Shown here piece by piece: positions 20,548 to 30,713 of a DNA stretch of 53,736 nt. The notes under the pieces are model-generated. The model saw only the letters and a list, made by a program, of their open reading frames with translations, did not search any database and was not told the origin of the DNA. This DNA comes from Bacillota bacterium (lineage in GTDB: Bacteria; Bacillota; Clostridia; Eubacteriales; Eubacteriaceae), in contig JAHIQT010000192.1 in NCBI GenBank assembly GCA_018903255.1, positions 1 to 53,736 on the forward strand, given 5' to 3'. The first letter of the stretch is position 1. Every line of letters starts with the position of its first letter. Made by a program: the position numbers and the translations under genes.

Positions 20548-20589
20548 AACTATGATCTAAAAATCTAAAAATGAGAAGGAGGATAAATC

Positions 20590-22170
20590 GTGATGGAAGA
20601 GAAAAAACCTACCATTAAAACAAAAGATAAAACGGTACTCTACGTTTCGGCGGGAATCGCACTGGTATTTGTTCTATTGAGTGTGATGTTTACTGAAGGA
20701 ACCAATGAAGTTTTCAATCAATTGTTTGCCCTGATAACCACAAACTTTGGCTGGCTCTATTTGCTGGCAGTTGGCCTCTTCATTGTCTTTGCAATTGGTC
20801 TGGTGATCAGTCCCTTTGGAAAAATAAAGTTGGGGAAAGATAGTGATAAACCGGAATTCTCAAACTTTCAATGGTTTTCGATGTTGTTTGGCGGAGGGAT
20901 GGGAATCGGTCTGGTTTTCTGGTCGGTATCAGAACCGATCATGCACTACCTCAGTCCGCCGATTGGTGAAGGCGCAACCCAGTCAGCAATGGAGTTGGCG
21001 ATGCGGGTGTCCTTTTTCCACTGGGGACTCCACCCTTGGGTAATCTTTGCGATTGGCGGTTTAGGACTGGCCTATTTCCAATTCCGTAAAGACTTGCCGT
21101 TCTTGATTAGTTCAGCCTTTTACCCCTTAATCGGAGAAAAGATCCATGGTCCGATTGGTAAAACCATCGATATTCTGGCGGTATTTGCGACCATTTTCGG
21201 GGTTGCCACCAGCCTTGGTCTGGGATCAACCCAGATTGCCACCGGTTTACAATATATGTGGGGGATCGAGTCCAGCCCGATGACGATTTCGATTATTATT
21301 GCGGTGATCACGGTGATCTTTACCCTGGCTACTGTATCCGGATTACACAAAGCGATGCAATTAGCAGCGGATATAAAAATTTGGTTGTCGATTGCGTTTA
21401 TGGTCTTTATCTTTGTCTTTGGCGGATCCGTCTTTATCTTAAACAATTTCACCAATACCTTAGGAACCTATTTCCAGAATATTGTCGGTCAAACCTTCTG
21501 GATGGGAAATGTCGAATGGCTTAACGGCTGGACCATCTTCTATTGGGCCTGGTGGATCGCCTGGGCTCCATTTGTCGGACAGTTTGTTGCCCGGGTTTCA
21601 AAAGGGCGAAGCATCCGGGAATTTATACTGGCGGTTGCCTTACTGCCTTCTGGCTTTTCATTGATTTGGATTGCTATATATGGTGGTGCGGCCTTTAATT
21701 TGAATACCATTTCCGGTGGTGCTATTGAAGCGGCCGTTGGGACGGATTATACCACGGCACTCTACGCACTGTTACAACAGTTGCCACTTTATGGGATCAC
21801 CTCAATTCTGGCAATCTTCCTGATCGTAGTTTGTTTTGTCGGAGCTGCCAACTCGGCCACCTATGTACTAGCGATGCTGACCTCCGGCGGCGACATGGAT
21901 CCGGATAAAAAATTAAGAGGCGGCTGGGGAATTGCCCAGGGTTTGATCACCATCATGTTGATTCTGGTGGGTGGCACATCGGCTTTAAAAGCCTTACAGA
22001 CAGCTTCAATTGTGGCAGCCTTCCCTTATATGCTGGTCATGATTGTGATGTGTTTTAGTATTTTTAAAGCTTTGAAAGCAGACTATGCCGAAACCCAGTT
22101 ACTCATGAACAAAACCGGTCATAATGATATCAGCAGCGGCCCAGCGCCAGTTGCAGATGTTTTGGAATAA
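20590..22170 (+). CDS. BCCT family quaternary-amine transporter (first copy)
   Basis: The protein is about 526 aa with about 12 transmembrane helices. It carries the family signature: a glycine-rich GGMGIGLVFWSVSEP in TM3 and the aromatic WTIFYWAWWIAWAPFVGQFVARVSKGR stretch in TM8. The GMGIG form is the one found in sodium-coupled betaine carriers such as BetP, rather than in the CaiT antiporter. The probable substrate is glycine betaine or a similar betaine, imported for demethylation. The start is the GTG at 20590, 7 nt after AAGGAGG; the ATG at 20593 is equally possible. Termini are short, without the long osmosensing tails of BetP. Confidence 0.93.
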   Translation: MMEEKKPTIKTKDKTVLYVSAGIALVFVLLSVMFTEGTNEVFNQLFALITTNFGWLYLLAVGLFIVFAIGLVISPFGKIKLGKDSDKPEFSNFQWFSMLFGGGMGIGLVFWSVSEPIMHYLSPPIGEGATQSAMELAMRVSFFHWGLHPWVIFAIGGLGLAYFQFRKDLPFLISSAFYPLIGEKIHGPIGKTIDILAVFATIFGVATSLGLGSTQIATGLQYMWGIESSPMTISIIIAVITVIFTLATVSGLHKAMQLAADIKIWLSIAFMVFIFVFGGSVFILNNFTNTLGTYFQNIVGQTFWMGNVEWLNGWTIFYWAWWIAWAPFVGQFVARVSKGRSIREFILAVALLPSGFSLIWIAIYGGAAFNLNTISGGAIEAAVGTDYTTALYALLQQLPLYGITSILAIFLIVVCFVGAANSATYVLAMLTSGGDMDPDKKLRGGWGIAQGLITIMLILVGGTSALKALQTASIVAAFPYMLVMIVMCFSIFKALKADYAETQLLMNKTGHNDISSGPAPVADVLE

Positions 22171-22211
22171 AAGAATCACAACAAATAATTTAGAAAAAGA
22201 GGTATTTGAAT

Positions 22212-23642
22212 ATGTTACCAAAATTTGATATTTTGACAGATGAACAAATTGATAAGATTCATAACAACAGCCTGAAAATTCTTCAGGAAATCGGCGTTGA
22301 GTTCTCTTATGATCCGGCTATTGAAGTGTTTAAGAAACATGGCCAACGGGTTGAAGGCCATCGGGTATTCTTAGATTCAGACTTTGTTAAAAAGATGGTC
22401 GAAAAAGCACCAGCCCAATTTACTCTCCATGCCCGCAATCCCGAACATAATTTGATTTGTGGCGGCGAGAACATTATTTATATGCCCGGCTATGGCGCGC
22501 CCTTTGTCTATGATGCCGACGGTGGTAAACGGGATGCCACAATGGCAGATTATGACAATTTTGTTAAACTGGCTGGAGCCAGCAAAAACTTGCACATGAC
22601 CGGCGGAACCGTCGTTGAACCTACCGATGTGGAAGATGAAATCAGACATTTGAAAATGGCCTACAGTCATATTATTAACTCGGATAAATGCTTCATGGGC
22701 AGTTCATCAGGCTATGAACATGCCAAAGATTGCATTGAATTAACGGCAGTGCTTCATGGCGGTTTGGATGTGATTAAGGAAAAACCAGCCCTGATTTGTT
22801 TAGTTAACTCGGTGACGCCACTTAAATACGATGACCGGATGCTTGGTGGTTTAATGGCCTATGCCGAAGCCGGTCAGCCGATGGTAATTGCATCACTGGT
22901 CATGGCCGGCTCAACTGGCCCGGCAACTCTGGCTGGCGCCATGTCCCTGCAGAATGCTGAAGTATTGGCTGGAATTACCCTGACGCAATGCATTAACCCG
23001 GGAACGCCAGTGGTTTATGGATGCACCTCAGCATTGACCGATATGTCAACCGGATCATTATCGATCGGTAATCCTGAGAATGCTTTGTTTGTCTCAGCGA
23101 GTGCTCAGTTTGCCCGCTTCTATGGCGTTCCCTGTCGGGGCGGCGGTGGTCTCTCTGATGCCAAAACCGTTGATGCTCAGGCTGGCTATGAATCGATGAT
23201 GACACTTTTTGCGGCCAGTAGCACCGGCGTTAATTTTGTCATGCATACGGCTGGAATCCTGCAATATTACATGGCCATGTCCTACGAGAAATTTATGGTG
23301 GATGATGAAATTGCCGGGATGGTGTTACGTTATCTCAAGGGCTTTGATTGTGACAGTGATGAAAAAATGGCTTATGAGGTGATTGAAAAAGTCGGTCCGG
23401 GTGGTCACTTCCTGACGCAGAAACATACCCGCAAAAATTTTAAAACCGAATTTTTCAGACCAGCCTTGAGTGACCGGCAATCTTTTGATAGTTGGTCAAA
23501 AGATTCGCTCGATACCAAGCAACGGGCAAAGCTGAAATGGCAGGAAGTTTTGGCCAGCTATACCCCGCCGGAACTGGATCCAGTGATCAAAGAAAAAGTT
23601 GAAGCATTTATTGAGAAACGTTCAAAAGAATTATTGAAATAG
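22212..23642 (+). CDS. MttB-family (non-pyrrolysine) quaternary-amine:corrinoid methyltransferase, MtgB-like
   Basis: The 476-aa protein belongs to the trimethylamine methyltransferase (MttB) superfamily. It is read through without an internal amber codon, so it is the non-pyrrolysine type. Characterised members demethylate glycine betaine (MtgB, Desulfitobacterium), proline betaine, carnitine or butyrobetaine (Eubacterium limosum). Context (BCCT transporters, MtrH-type enzyme, corrinoid protein) supports a betaine substrate, glycine betaine being the first guess; the sequence alone does not decide. The start is the ATG at 22212, 9 nt after AGAGG; a TTG at 22206 is less likely. Length matches MtgB. 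Confidence 0.9.
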   Translation: MLPKFDILTDEQIDKIHNNSLKILQEIGVEFSYDPAIEVFKKHGQRVEGHRVFLDSDFVKKMVEKAPAQFTLHARNPEHNLICGGENIIYMPGYGAPFVYDADGGKRDATMADYDNFVKLAGASKNLHMTGGTVVEPTDVEDEIRHLKMAYSHIINSDKCFMGSSSGYEHAKDCIELTAVLHGGLDVIKEKPALICLVNSVTPLKYDDRMLGGLMAYAEAGQPMVIASLVMAGSTGPATLAGAMSLQNAEVLAGITLTQCINPGTPVVYGCTSALTDMSTGSLSIGNPENALFVSASAQFARFYGVPCRGGGGLSDAKTVDAQAGYESMMTLFAASSTGVNFVMHTAGILQYYMAMSYEKFMVDDEIAGMVLRYLKGFDCDSDEKMAYEVIEKVGPGGHFLTQKHTRKNFKTEFFRPALSDRQSFDSWSKDSLDTKQRAKLKWQEVLASYTPPELDPVIKEKVEAFIEKRSKELLK

Positions 23643-23673
23643 AAAAATAAGATAAGAAAAAAGGAGAAAAATA

Positions 23674-24321
23674 ATGAACCCAATATTTGAAGAAATTAAA
23701 GATGCAATTGTCGATGGTGATGAGGATTTAGCAATTGAGCTGGCCGAAAAAGTAGTCGAAGAGAAGATTGATCCGGTTCAGGCCGTCCAGCTTGGCTTTA
23801 TCAAAGGGATTGAAGAAGTTGGCGCAGCGTGGACCAATGGCGAAGCCTTCTTACCCGATGTCATGATGGCAGCCGATGCCATGAAAGCGGGCATGGATGT
23901 ACTGGAAGCGGTACTGGCAGCCGGTGAGGGCGAAGGTACTTATGAAGATAAGGGTAAGATTGTCCTGGGCACGGTTGAAGGGGATATCCACGATATCGGC
24001 AAAAATATTGTCGGCGCACTGTTAACCTCTGCTGGGTTTAAGGTTTATGATATCGGGATTGATCAGAAAGCCGAAGATTTTGTTGCCAAGGCGGATGAAG
24101 TAGGGGCAAAAATTATCGCCGCCAGTTCGCTGTTAACAACCACCATGAAATCTCAAAAAGTGTTGGTTGAGTATCTGGATGATCAAAACCTGCGCGATAC
24201 CTATAAGGTCATCATCGGTGGCGGTCCCACCAGTAAAAAGTGGGGCGAAGACATCGGTGCTGATGGTTGGGCGGAAACAGCTGATGAAGCCGTGGCGCTT
24301 TGCAAACAATTACTGGAATAG
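23674..24321 (+). CDS. Corrinoid protein of the quaternary-amine methyltransferase system
   Basis: The 215-aa protein has a helical cap (about 1-90) and a B12-binding domain with GDIHDIGKN (His106 as lower ligand), SSLLTTTM and VIIGGGPTS. It takes the methyl group from the MttB-family enzyme 31 nt upstream and gives it to the MtrH-type protein. It is about 35 percent acidic/alanine-rich in the cap, as in MtgC/MtqC. AAGGAG precedes the ATG. A hairpin after it probably reduces read-through to the second BCCT gene. Confidence 0.94.
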   Translation: MNPIFEEIKDAIVDGDEDLAIELAEKVVEEKIDPVQAVQLGFIKGIEEVGAAWTNGEAFLPDVMMAADAMKAGMDVLEAVLAAGEGEGTYEDKGKIVLGTVEGDIHDIGKNIVGALLTSAGFKVYDIGIDQKAEDFVAKADEVGAKIIAASSLLTTTMKSQKVLVEYLDDQNLRDTYKVIIGGGPTSKKWGEDIGADGWAETADEAVALCKQLLE

Positions 24322-24365
24322 AAAAAACAAACAATCGATAATATAATAAATTAACATCGCAGAAC

Positions 24366-24402
24366 AGGTGCCAGAATTTATATTAAAATTTTGGTGCCTT
24401 TC
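24366..24402 (+). terminator. Partial terminator between corrinoid protein and second BCCT gene
   Basis: A 14-bp stem with three G-U pairs (24366-24379 with 24386-24399) is followed by TTCTATC. The weak tail suggests attenuation rather than full stop. Confidence 0.6.
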
Positions 24403-24436
24403 TATCATATAATGAAATAGAAAGGAATTGAATAGC

Positions 24437-25903
24437 ATGGTATTTTACATATCAATTGGTCTTATTCTCCTGTTTCTCATTTTCGGTTTCTTATTTCCCG
24501 AGCAATTGTTGGAAATCACCAGCCAGTTGTTTGCATTTATCACCAATGACTTAGGCTGGTTTTATCTGGCAACGGTGCTGGGAATCTTAATTTTTTCGCT
24601 TTATCTGGCGTTTGGAAGGTTTGGTAAAATTCGCTTAGGCAGTGATGACGATCGTCCTGAGTATTCGAATTTTTCCTGGTTTGCGATGCTCTTTAGTGCT
24701 GGTATGGGGATTGGTTTAGTTTTCTGGGGTGTTGCCGAACCAGTTTTTCACTATGCTCAACCACCGATGGGGATCGAACCCTCCTCGACCCAGTCGGCGC
24801 TGATGGCTTTTCGCTATACATTTTTACACTGGGGGCTTCATCCCTGGGCCATTTATGCCATTGTCGGTTTAGCGCTGGCTTACGTTACCTTTCGAAAAAA
24901 AATGCCCTGCTTAATCAGTTCAACCCTCTATCCCCTGCTGGGTGAAAAGAGCAAAGGGCCAATTGGACAGGGAATTGATATCCTGGCCTTGATTTTAACG
25001 GTAATCGGGGTTGCTACCTCGCTGGGGATGGGTGCCTTACAGATAAATGGCGGTTTAAATACGCTATTTAATATGCCCAACACGATCGGCGCTCAGGTGA
25101 TTATTATCGCTGTTATCACCGTCTTGTTTTTAATCTCCGCAGCAACCGGTATCGATAAAGGAATAAAAATACTCAGCAACACCAATATTATTATTGCTGT
25201 GTTGCTTTTGCTATTTGTATTTTTAATTGGACCAACTGTTTTTATTCTTGACACCTTCTTTGTTAGTCTTAGTGGCTATTTACAGAATATTTTGCCGATG
25301 AGTTTGGCATTATCACCCTTTGAAAAAGACCCCTGGGTTGGCGCATGGACGATTTTTTATTGGGCCTGGTGGCTGTCATGGGGACCGTTTGTCGGTACCT
25401 TTATTGCCAGAATATCAAAAGGTCGAACCGTGAAAGAATTTGTTCTGGGTGTGATCATCCTGCCGGCTATCTTTTGCTGTCTCTGGTTTACTGTTTTTGG
25501 CGGGACCGCCTTATACTTTGAAATCTTTGAGGGCGTCGATATTGTTGCTCAGGTTACAAATGATATGACCGTCGGTTTATTTGCCACCCTATCCCATTTA
25601 CCACTAGGTAATATCGTCTCCTTTGTTGCGACGATATTGATTGTCACATTCTTTGTAACATCGGCAGATTCAGCAACCTTTGTCATCAGCATGTTTTCCA
25701 GAAACGGCGATTTGAATCCGGATACTAAAATTAAAATGATTTGGGGTACCTTACTGTCATTGATGGCGATCGTCCTACTTTTCAGCGGCGGACTGGTGGC
25801 GATGCGAAACACATCAATTATCATGGCGCTGCCATTTCTGGTTATTGTTATTATGATGTGTATGGCCTTATATCGGGGATTTCGAAAAGAGGAAAATGAG
25901 TGA
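24437..25903 (+). CDS. BCCT family quaternary-amine transporter (second copy)
   Basis: The 488-aa protein has about 12 helices, beginning in the membrane with almost no N-terminal tail. It has the same signatures as the first copy (AGMGIGLVFWGVAEP and WTIFYWAWWLSWGPFVGTFIARISKGR). The ATG at 24437 follows AAAGGA; a TTG at 24428 is the other option. The two carriers are clearly related but diverged, so this is an old duplication or separate acquisition. They may differ in substrate or affinity. It lies 115 bases beyond the corrinoid gene and behind a weak terminator. Confidence 0.92.
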   Translation: MVFYISIGLILLFLIFGFLFPEQLLEITSQLFAFITNDLGWFYLATVLGILIFSLYLAFGRFGKIRLGSDDDRPEYSNFSWFAMLFSAGMGIGLVFWGVAEPVFHYAQPPMGIEPSSTQSALMAFRYTFLHWGLHPWAIYAIVGLALAYVTFRKKMPCLISSTLYPLLGEKSKGPIGQGIDILALILTVIGVATSLGMGALQINGGLNTLFNMPNTIGAQVIIIAVITVLFLISAATGIDKGIKILSNTNIIIAVLLLLFVFLIGPTVFILDTFFVSLSGYLQNILPMSLALSPFEKDPWVGAWTIFYWAWWLSWGPFVGTFIARISKGRTVKEFVLGVIILPAIFCCLWFTVFGGTALYFEIFEGVDIVAQVTNDMTVGLFATLSHLPLGNIVSFVATILIVTFFVTSADSATFVISMFSRNGDLNPDTKIKMIWGTLLSLMAIVLLFSGGLVAMRNTSIIMALPFLVIVIMMCMALYRGFRKEENE

Positions 25904-26049
25904 GCAATAGAAGTGATTATTTTTATCCTCAGCAGAAAAGCTGGAGTTTTATTTTTGCGTTTTAAAGAGGTTGATAGCGAAAAATAGCAGGGAGTCGAAG
26001 GGTCTCATTAGTAAATATTTGTGACAAAGTGTGAAAATTTATTAAGTGA

Positions 26050-26078
26050 TTGCTATTCCCCAAAAAACTTGTTATGAT
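26050..26078 (+). promoter_or_regulatory. Sigma-A promoter of the chemoreceptor gene
   Basis: TTGCTA, a 17-bp spacer and TATGAT lie 42 bases above the ATG. Upstream of it (25904-26049) only a bulged hairpin with a T-rich tail, after the second BCCT gene, is seen. Confidence 0.65.
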
Positions 26079-26119
26079 TAATCAATTACAACATATTTTT
26101 ACAACGAAAGGAACCTGGT

Positions 26120-29100
26120 ATGGAGCACAATAAAAAAATCTCAAAATCCAAGTCGATTCAGGTAAAACTATTGATCATCCCACTGGTCTGTGTATTAGCA
26201 GGGGTAGTAATGATTGGGGGCATTTCTTCGTATTTAACCCGAAACAGTTTGTTTGAAGAAATGAGCCGTAATGGTTTCACGTCTTCACAAAGATTTGTGG
26301 ATCGGATTGAAGATAACACCGAAGCCGTTAAAACCATGAATGAAATGCTAGAAGCCCAGATTCGTAGTGTGGGGAACATCGTCATCAGCAATCAAGGAAA
26401 TATCAATGATGTCTATCTGACTCAGCTAGCGGCGCAAACGGGAATCGATCATATCTATTGGTATAATTCAGCTGGAGAGATCATCAATGCCGCTAATGGT
26501 GAGTATCTGGGCTGGAAGGCGGAGCCGGGCGATCCCATTCATAATTATATGGTCAGCGGCGCACCGGAGTTGATGGAAGCAATCAGAAAAAGTACCGAAA
26601 CCGATGAAAGCTTCAAATACGGTTATCTGCGAAGTAGCACCGGGGAGTTTGTCCAGGCTGGGGTTTCGGCCAATCGGGTGCTGGAATTAACCGAAAAGTT
26701 TGGCTATCAGGCTCTCATTGATGAATTGGCATCGGATGATAGCATTGTCTATGCAAGTTTTATTGACCAGAATTTGATTGCTGTGGCTGACAGCGACAGT
26801 GAAGATATCGGCATCAACTACCAGGATGATGAGTCAATAAAGAAGGCGGCGATTGACGGCGAAATGATCGCCGAGGAGTATTTTTATGAAGCCGAGAATG
26901 TCAATGTTTATGATGTTTTGTATCCGGTTGTGGTTAATGGGGAACTTCAGGGGGCATTAAACATTGGCTATTCAATGGGTGTAGTACAGTCGGCGATTGT
27001 AAAAAATATGTTGCTGATTGCCCTTGCCGGGCTAATTATTTTTCTGGTGCTGGGGATGATCCTTTACAAAATTTCGACCTCCATTACTAAACCGATTGGC
27101 AGTGTTAATCTGATGATCAAAGAAATGCGCAAAGGCCATCTGGGAATGCGTTTAAATATCGATTCGCAAGATGAAATCGGCGAAATGGCAACGGCGATGG
27201 ATGAGTTTGCTGATGATTTGCAACATGTCGTAATCGCTACCATGAACCAGATTTCAGCAGGGGATGTATCGGCAAATATTGATATTACCGATGACCAAGA
27301 TGAAATCAGCCCGGCCCTGAAACGCACGATTGAAACGATTCGTAATCTGATCCAGGAAGCGACCCGCTTATCCCAGGCCGCAGTAGCGGGAAAATTGCAA
27401 ACAAGGGGAAATGCCCAAGCCTTTGAAGGCGGTTTCAAAGAGGTGGTCGAAGGTGTCAATGCCACTTTAGACGCTGTCGTGAGACCGCTTCATATGGCCG
27501 CCGAATACCTCGATAAGATTGGACAAGGCGAGATTCCAGAAAAAATTACTAGCACCTATGCCGGTGATTTTGATCAGCTGAAGCAAAGTGTCAATGCCTG
27601 TATTGATGGTCTGGGAGCGCTAGAAGAAGGCAATCGGATCCTTGCCTTGATGAGTAAGAATGACTTGAGCCAGAACATCACAAATCAATATCTCGGTATC
27701 TATGGGGAAATAGCTGAAGCAATTAATTCAGTCCACAGCCAGTTGCTACGAATCGTCAACATCGCCAACCATATTGAAGCGGGTGAACTCAGTGATTTAG
27801 ATGATTTGAAAGCCGTTGGCAAGCGCAGCGAAAAGGATACCCTGGTACCCAGTCTGATTGGGATGATGGAAAATATCATGACCCTGGTTGCAGAGACGCA
27901 GATGATGGCGCAAACAGCGGTGGCCGGTGATCTCAGTTTCAGAGGCGATCCAGATAAGTTTTCTGGTGAGTACGCCAAGGTGATTGAAGGCTTTAACCAG
28001 ACTTTGGAAGCGGTGATTCGGCCGATCGAGGAAGCGTCAGCAACCCTTAAAGAATTGTCCGCCGGCAACCTGAATGTTGCAATGGACGGAGACTATCAGG
28101 GTGATCACGCGATCATCAAAAAAGACATGAACCAGACCATTGCCAATTTGAAGCGCTATGTTGGCGAAATCAGCACTACCCTCGAAGCAATGAGCGTCGG
28201 AAACCTGGATCAGGAAATCACCTCCATCTATACTGGCGACTTCCTGGCCATTAAAGAAGCCCTCAATGGGATCAGTTCAAGTTTGAGCGCAACCATGTCG
28301 GAGATCGATGTAGCCGCCGCTCAGGTGGAAATTGGGGCTCGCCAGATTTCCGATAGCGGTCAGGCATTGGCTCAGGGAACCACTGAGCAGGCCAGCTCGA
28401 TCCAGGAACTGACGGCCTCGATTGAAGAAGTGGCCGGTGAAACCAAACAGAATGCCAGTCGTGCCAATGATGCCAATGAGCTGGCGGTGCGTGTCCGCAA
28501 AAATGCTGAAGTTGGCAATGGCCAAATGAAAAAAATGATTGTCGCCATGGGCGATATTGACGAATCATCTAAAAACATTTCCAAAATTATTAAGGTGATC
28601 GATGATATCGCCTTCCAGACCAATATTCTGGCTCTTAATGCTGCGGTGGAAGCCGCCCGAGCCGGCCAGCATGGCAAGGGTTTTGCGGTCGTCGCCGAAG
28701 AAGTGCGAACCCTGGCAGCCCGTAGTGCCGAAGCGGCAAAGGAAACCACCGGCCTGATTGAAGGCTCGATTGAGAAGGTTGGCGTGGGCACGAAAATTGC
28801 TGATCAAACCGCTGATAGCCTCAAAGAAATATCACTTGAAATTGAAAAGGTCACCAGCTTAGTCGGTAATATTGCCAGAGCGTCCAATGATCAGGCCGCC
28901 GAAATTGCCCAGATAACCCAGGGGATCGAACAGGTTTCTCGGGTGGTTCAGACCAACTCAGCGACAGCCGAAGAAAGTGCGGCCGCCAGCCAAGAATTAT
29001 CGGGGCAGGCTGAAATGCTGAAACAGATGGTAGGGGCATTCAAGGTGAAGGGAAAAGTAAGTCAGAAAAAAGAGCAATTAGCTCAGCCGCAGAAAGAGCA

Positions 29101-29152
29101 ATTAGCTCAGCCACAGATTGTTTTAGACGATGAAGACCTAGATAAGTATTAG
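26120..29152 (+). CDS. Methyl-accepting chemotaxis protein with poly-HAMP region
   Basis: The 1010-aa receptor has TM1 (about 13-36), an extracellular Cache-type sensor of about 250 residues, TM2 (about 293-316) and a HAMP domain. A long cytoplasmic run of HAMP-like repeats covers about 370-720. Two are clearly alike, around [13 protein letters not shown] and [13 protein letters not shown], each followed by a [12 protein letters not shown]-like segment. The signalling domain has the conserved hairpin tip [20 protein letters not shown]. The C-terminus carries two copies of KEQLAQPQ, encoded by a near-perfect 24-bp tandem repeat, instead of a CheR-docking pentapeptide. The ligand is unknown. 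AAAGGA precedes the ATG. Confidence 0.93.
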   Translation: MEHNKKISKSKSIQVKLLIIPLVCVLAGVVMIGGISSYLTRNSLFEEMSRNGFTSSQRFVDRIEDNTEAVKTMNEMLEAQIRSVGNIVISNQGNINDVYLTQLAAQTGIDHIYWYNSAGEIINAANGEYLGWKAEPGDPIHNYMVSGAPELMEAIRKSTETDESFKYGYLRSSTGEFVQAGVSANRVLELTEKFGYQALIDELASDDSIVYASFIDQNLIAVADSDSEDIGINYQDDESIKKAAIDGEMIAEEYFYEAENVNVYDVLYPVVVNGELQGALNIGYSMGVVQSAIVKNMLLIALAGLIIFLVLGMILYKISTSITKPIGSVNLMIKEMRKGHLGMRLNIDSQDEIGEMATAMDEFADDLQHVVIATMNQISAGDVSANIDITDDQDEISPALKRTIETIRNLIQEATRLSQAAVAGKLQTRGNAQAFEGGFKEVVEGVNATLDAVVRPLHMAAEYLDKIGQGEIPEKITSTYAGDFDQLKQSVNACIDGLGALEEGNRILALMSKNDLSQNITNQYLGIYGEIAEAINSVHSQLLRIVNIANHIEAGELSDLDDLKAVGKRSEKDTLVPSLIGMMENIMTLVAETQMMAQTAVAGDLSFRGDPDKFSGEYAKVIEGFNQTLEAVIRPIEEASATLKELSAGNLNVAMDGDYQGDHAIIKKDMNQTIANLKRYVGEISTTLEAMSVGNLDQEITSIYTGDFLAIKEALNGISSSLSATMSEIDVAAAQVEIGARQISDSGQALAQGTTEQASSIQELTASIEEVAGETKQNASRANDANELAVRVRKNAEVGNGQMKKMIVAMGDIDESSKNISKIIKVIDDIAFQTNILALNAAVEAARAGQHGKGFAVVAEEVRTLAARSAEAAKETTGLIEGSIEKVGVGTKIADQTADSLKEISLEIEKVTSLVGNIARASNDQAAEIAQITQGIEQVSRVVQTNSATAEESAAASQELSGQAEMLKQMVGAFKVKGKVSQKKEQLAQPQKEQLAQPQIVLDDEDLDKY

Positions 29153-29270
29153 AAATTGAAGCGACCTAATGAAGAAGGTTATTGAATAAATTGTGACCTG
29201 TTAATATGACGGCTGATCTGAATTGAATTAAATCGGATTAAATTGAATTGAAGATCATGTTGTACAACTA

Positions 29271-29314
29271 AAAACAGAGACCGTCCGATCAGGGAAGGTC
29301 TCTGTTTTATTTTT
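29271..29314. terminator. Terminator between chemoreceptor and PH/SHOCT gene
   Basis: A 12-bp stem (AAAACAGAGACC, 29271-29282, with 29297-29308) is followed by ATTTTT on the plus strand. On the minus strand only TTTT within the stem then TAG follows, so it acts mainly on the plus strand. Confidence 0.85.
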
Positions 29315-29340
29315 AGATGAAAATAAAATTGCTGAGCTGC

Positions 29341-30561
29341 CTATAATTTAGCCAGCAGTTCCTGTTTCTTCTGGTTGAATTCTTCCTCGCTGATAATTCC
29401 CTTCTCTTTTAAACCAGCCAATTTTTCAATCATCGCAATGGGATCTTCTTGAGCTGGCGCGGCAGTTGGGGTGACGGTTTCAGAAGGCTCGGATGAGGGT
29501 TGGTCGGGAGCTGCCGCGGCAACCCCGGCTGGTTTATGGTCATTATAAATCTTTATTATCTGTTGGGCTTCGCGGGCATAGAGGATGCTGATGGTTTCGA
29601 TCGCATCGGCTGTTTTTATTTCGGTATCATTGGGGTTCATTCCCATGGTCAGCGACAAATCGAGAAAAGAAACGGTGCTGAGTTGGGTGGTTAGCGACAA
29701 AATCTGGTCGTAGGGAAAACTCTTTCTGGTCTCTAAATCCCGGTCATAGAGAACAATTTTGCGGCTGGTACAGGTGATAAACTTTTTGGAAACGAGGCTG
29801 CCCATTCCCCAAGCAAAATAGACTAGCTGTTCATCAGGCTCCAAAAAACTTTTAACAATTTCGCGGGTGGTGGGATCGAGTTTGGCAGCGATGAAGGCAT
29901 CGACCTGGTCGTCAGCAATCACAAAATCATTGTTGCTCAGGCGCCAGAGATACTCGGTTAAGGTGATAATATCAATATCTTTGACGCCTTCGGCTGGGCT
30001 GGTGATCAGGGTGTTCCCGTTAACAAGGAGCTTGCAGTGGTCAGTATCTTTAGTGATGGCGATGGAAAAGAGCTTTTCTTTGGGAATCGAACCGACAACA
30101 AAAAATGAATGGTTCTCCGGGAAAAGCACTTTAAAATAAAGGTTACTGGTGGTAAGCAGGATGGTCTGACCCTTGGAGTCTTTAAATTGAAATAAGAACT
30201 TTTCCTGGTCAGTATAGGTCGAAAAAGTTTTCAAAATATTTTTTAGCAGCTTTTCTTCATCAGGGTACATATCAATTCTGGTTGCCGTCGGGCTGTTGGC
30301 AGGAAATAAAAGTTTCTCATTGAATTCTTTTGTAAACTCAAGGACTTCCTCATCGGTGGCATTAATCAAGGGCTGGGCAGGTGCATCGGCGGGATTAAGA
30401 AGCTGCTCCAACAGGGTGTCAGTATAGGTTTTGATCCGCAGTTCCATCTCGGCTCTTAGCCGATCCTGTTCTTCTTTTTTAAGGGCTAAATCGGCTTGAA
30501 TTGAATCAATACTTTCCTTGGCCAAATCGGTAACGTCTTTAAATAGATCCTTTAATCCCAT
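29341..30561 (-). CDS. PH-like and SHOCT domain protein
   Basis: The 406-aa protein has a charged, coiled-coil-prone N-terminus (about 1-50). A globular middle follows, with a segment near 245-335 (AWGMGSLVSKKFITCTSRK onward) resembling bacterial PH (YokE-like) domains. A Pro/Ala/Thr linker leads to a C-terminal SHOCT motif (LAGLKEKGIISEEEFNQKK). SHOCT ends are short oligomerisation segments. It has no signal peptide or membrane helix. A role as a peripheral membrane or stress-related protein is only a guess. The ATG follows AAAGGAGA. Confidence 0.75.
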   Translation of the reverse strand: MGLKDLFKDVTDLAKESIDSIQADLALKKEEQDRLRAEMELRIKTYTDTLLEQLLNPADAPAQPLINATDEEVLEFTKEFNEKLLFPANSPTATRIDMYPDEEKLLKNILKTFSTYTDQEKFLFQFKDSKGQTILLTTSNLYFKVLFPENHSFFVVGSIPKEKLFSIAITKDTDHCKLLVNGNTLITSPAEGVKDIDIITLTEYLWRLSNNDFVIADDQVDAFIAAKLDPTTREIVKSFLEPDEQLVYFAWGMGSLVSKKFITCTSRKIVLYDRDLETRKSFPYDQILSLTTQLSTVSFLDLSLTMGMNPNDTEIKTADAIETISILYAREAQQIIKIYNDHKPAGVAAAAPDQPSSEPSETVTPTAAPAQEDPIAMIEKLAGLKEKGIISEEEFNQKKQELLAKL

Positions 30562-30640
30562 GATTGATCTCCTTTTAATTGATTAATTACTATTTTATTT
30601 GATTATTTTCATTTTACCTAAGGATCAGCAAAATAGCAAA

Positions 30641-30686
30641 TAAAAACAGCCATCTGACCTTTTCTTTAAGATAAGTTCAGATGGCT
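30641..30686 (-). terminator. Terminator of the glutamate-synthase-like gene
   Basis: AGCCATCTGA (30648-30657) pairs with 30677-30686. On the minus strand the stem is followed by GTTTTTATTTG, 28 bases after the stop codon. Confidence 0.8.
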
Positions 30687-30713
30687 TAAGTACAATTATT
30701 TAATTAAGGATTA

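Noticed and set aside
22212-23642. Pyrrolysine-type trimethylamine methyltransferase
   Set aside because: There is no in-frame amber codon and no pyl gene nearby; it is the non-pyrrolysine branch.
29200-29260. Repeated ATTGAATT-like units as a CRISPR-like or tandem array
   Set aside because: Only short AT-rich near-repeats without regular spacers; no cas genes in the window.
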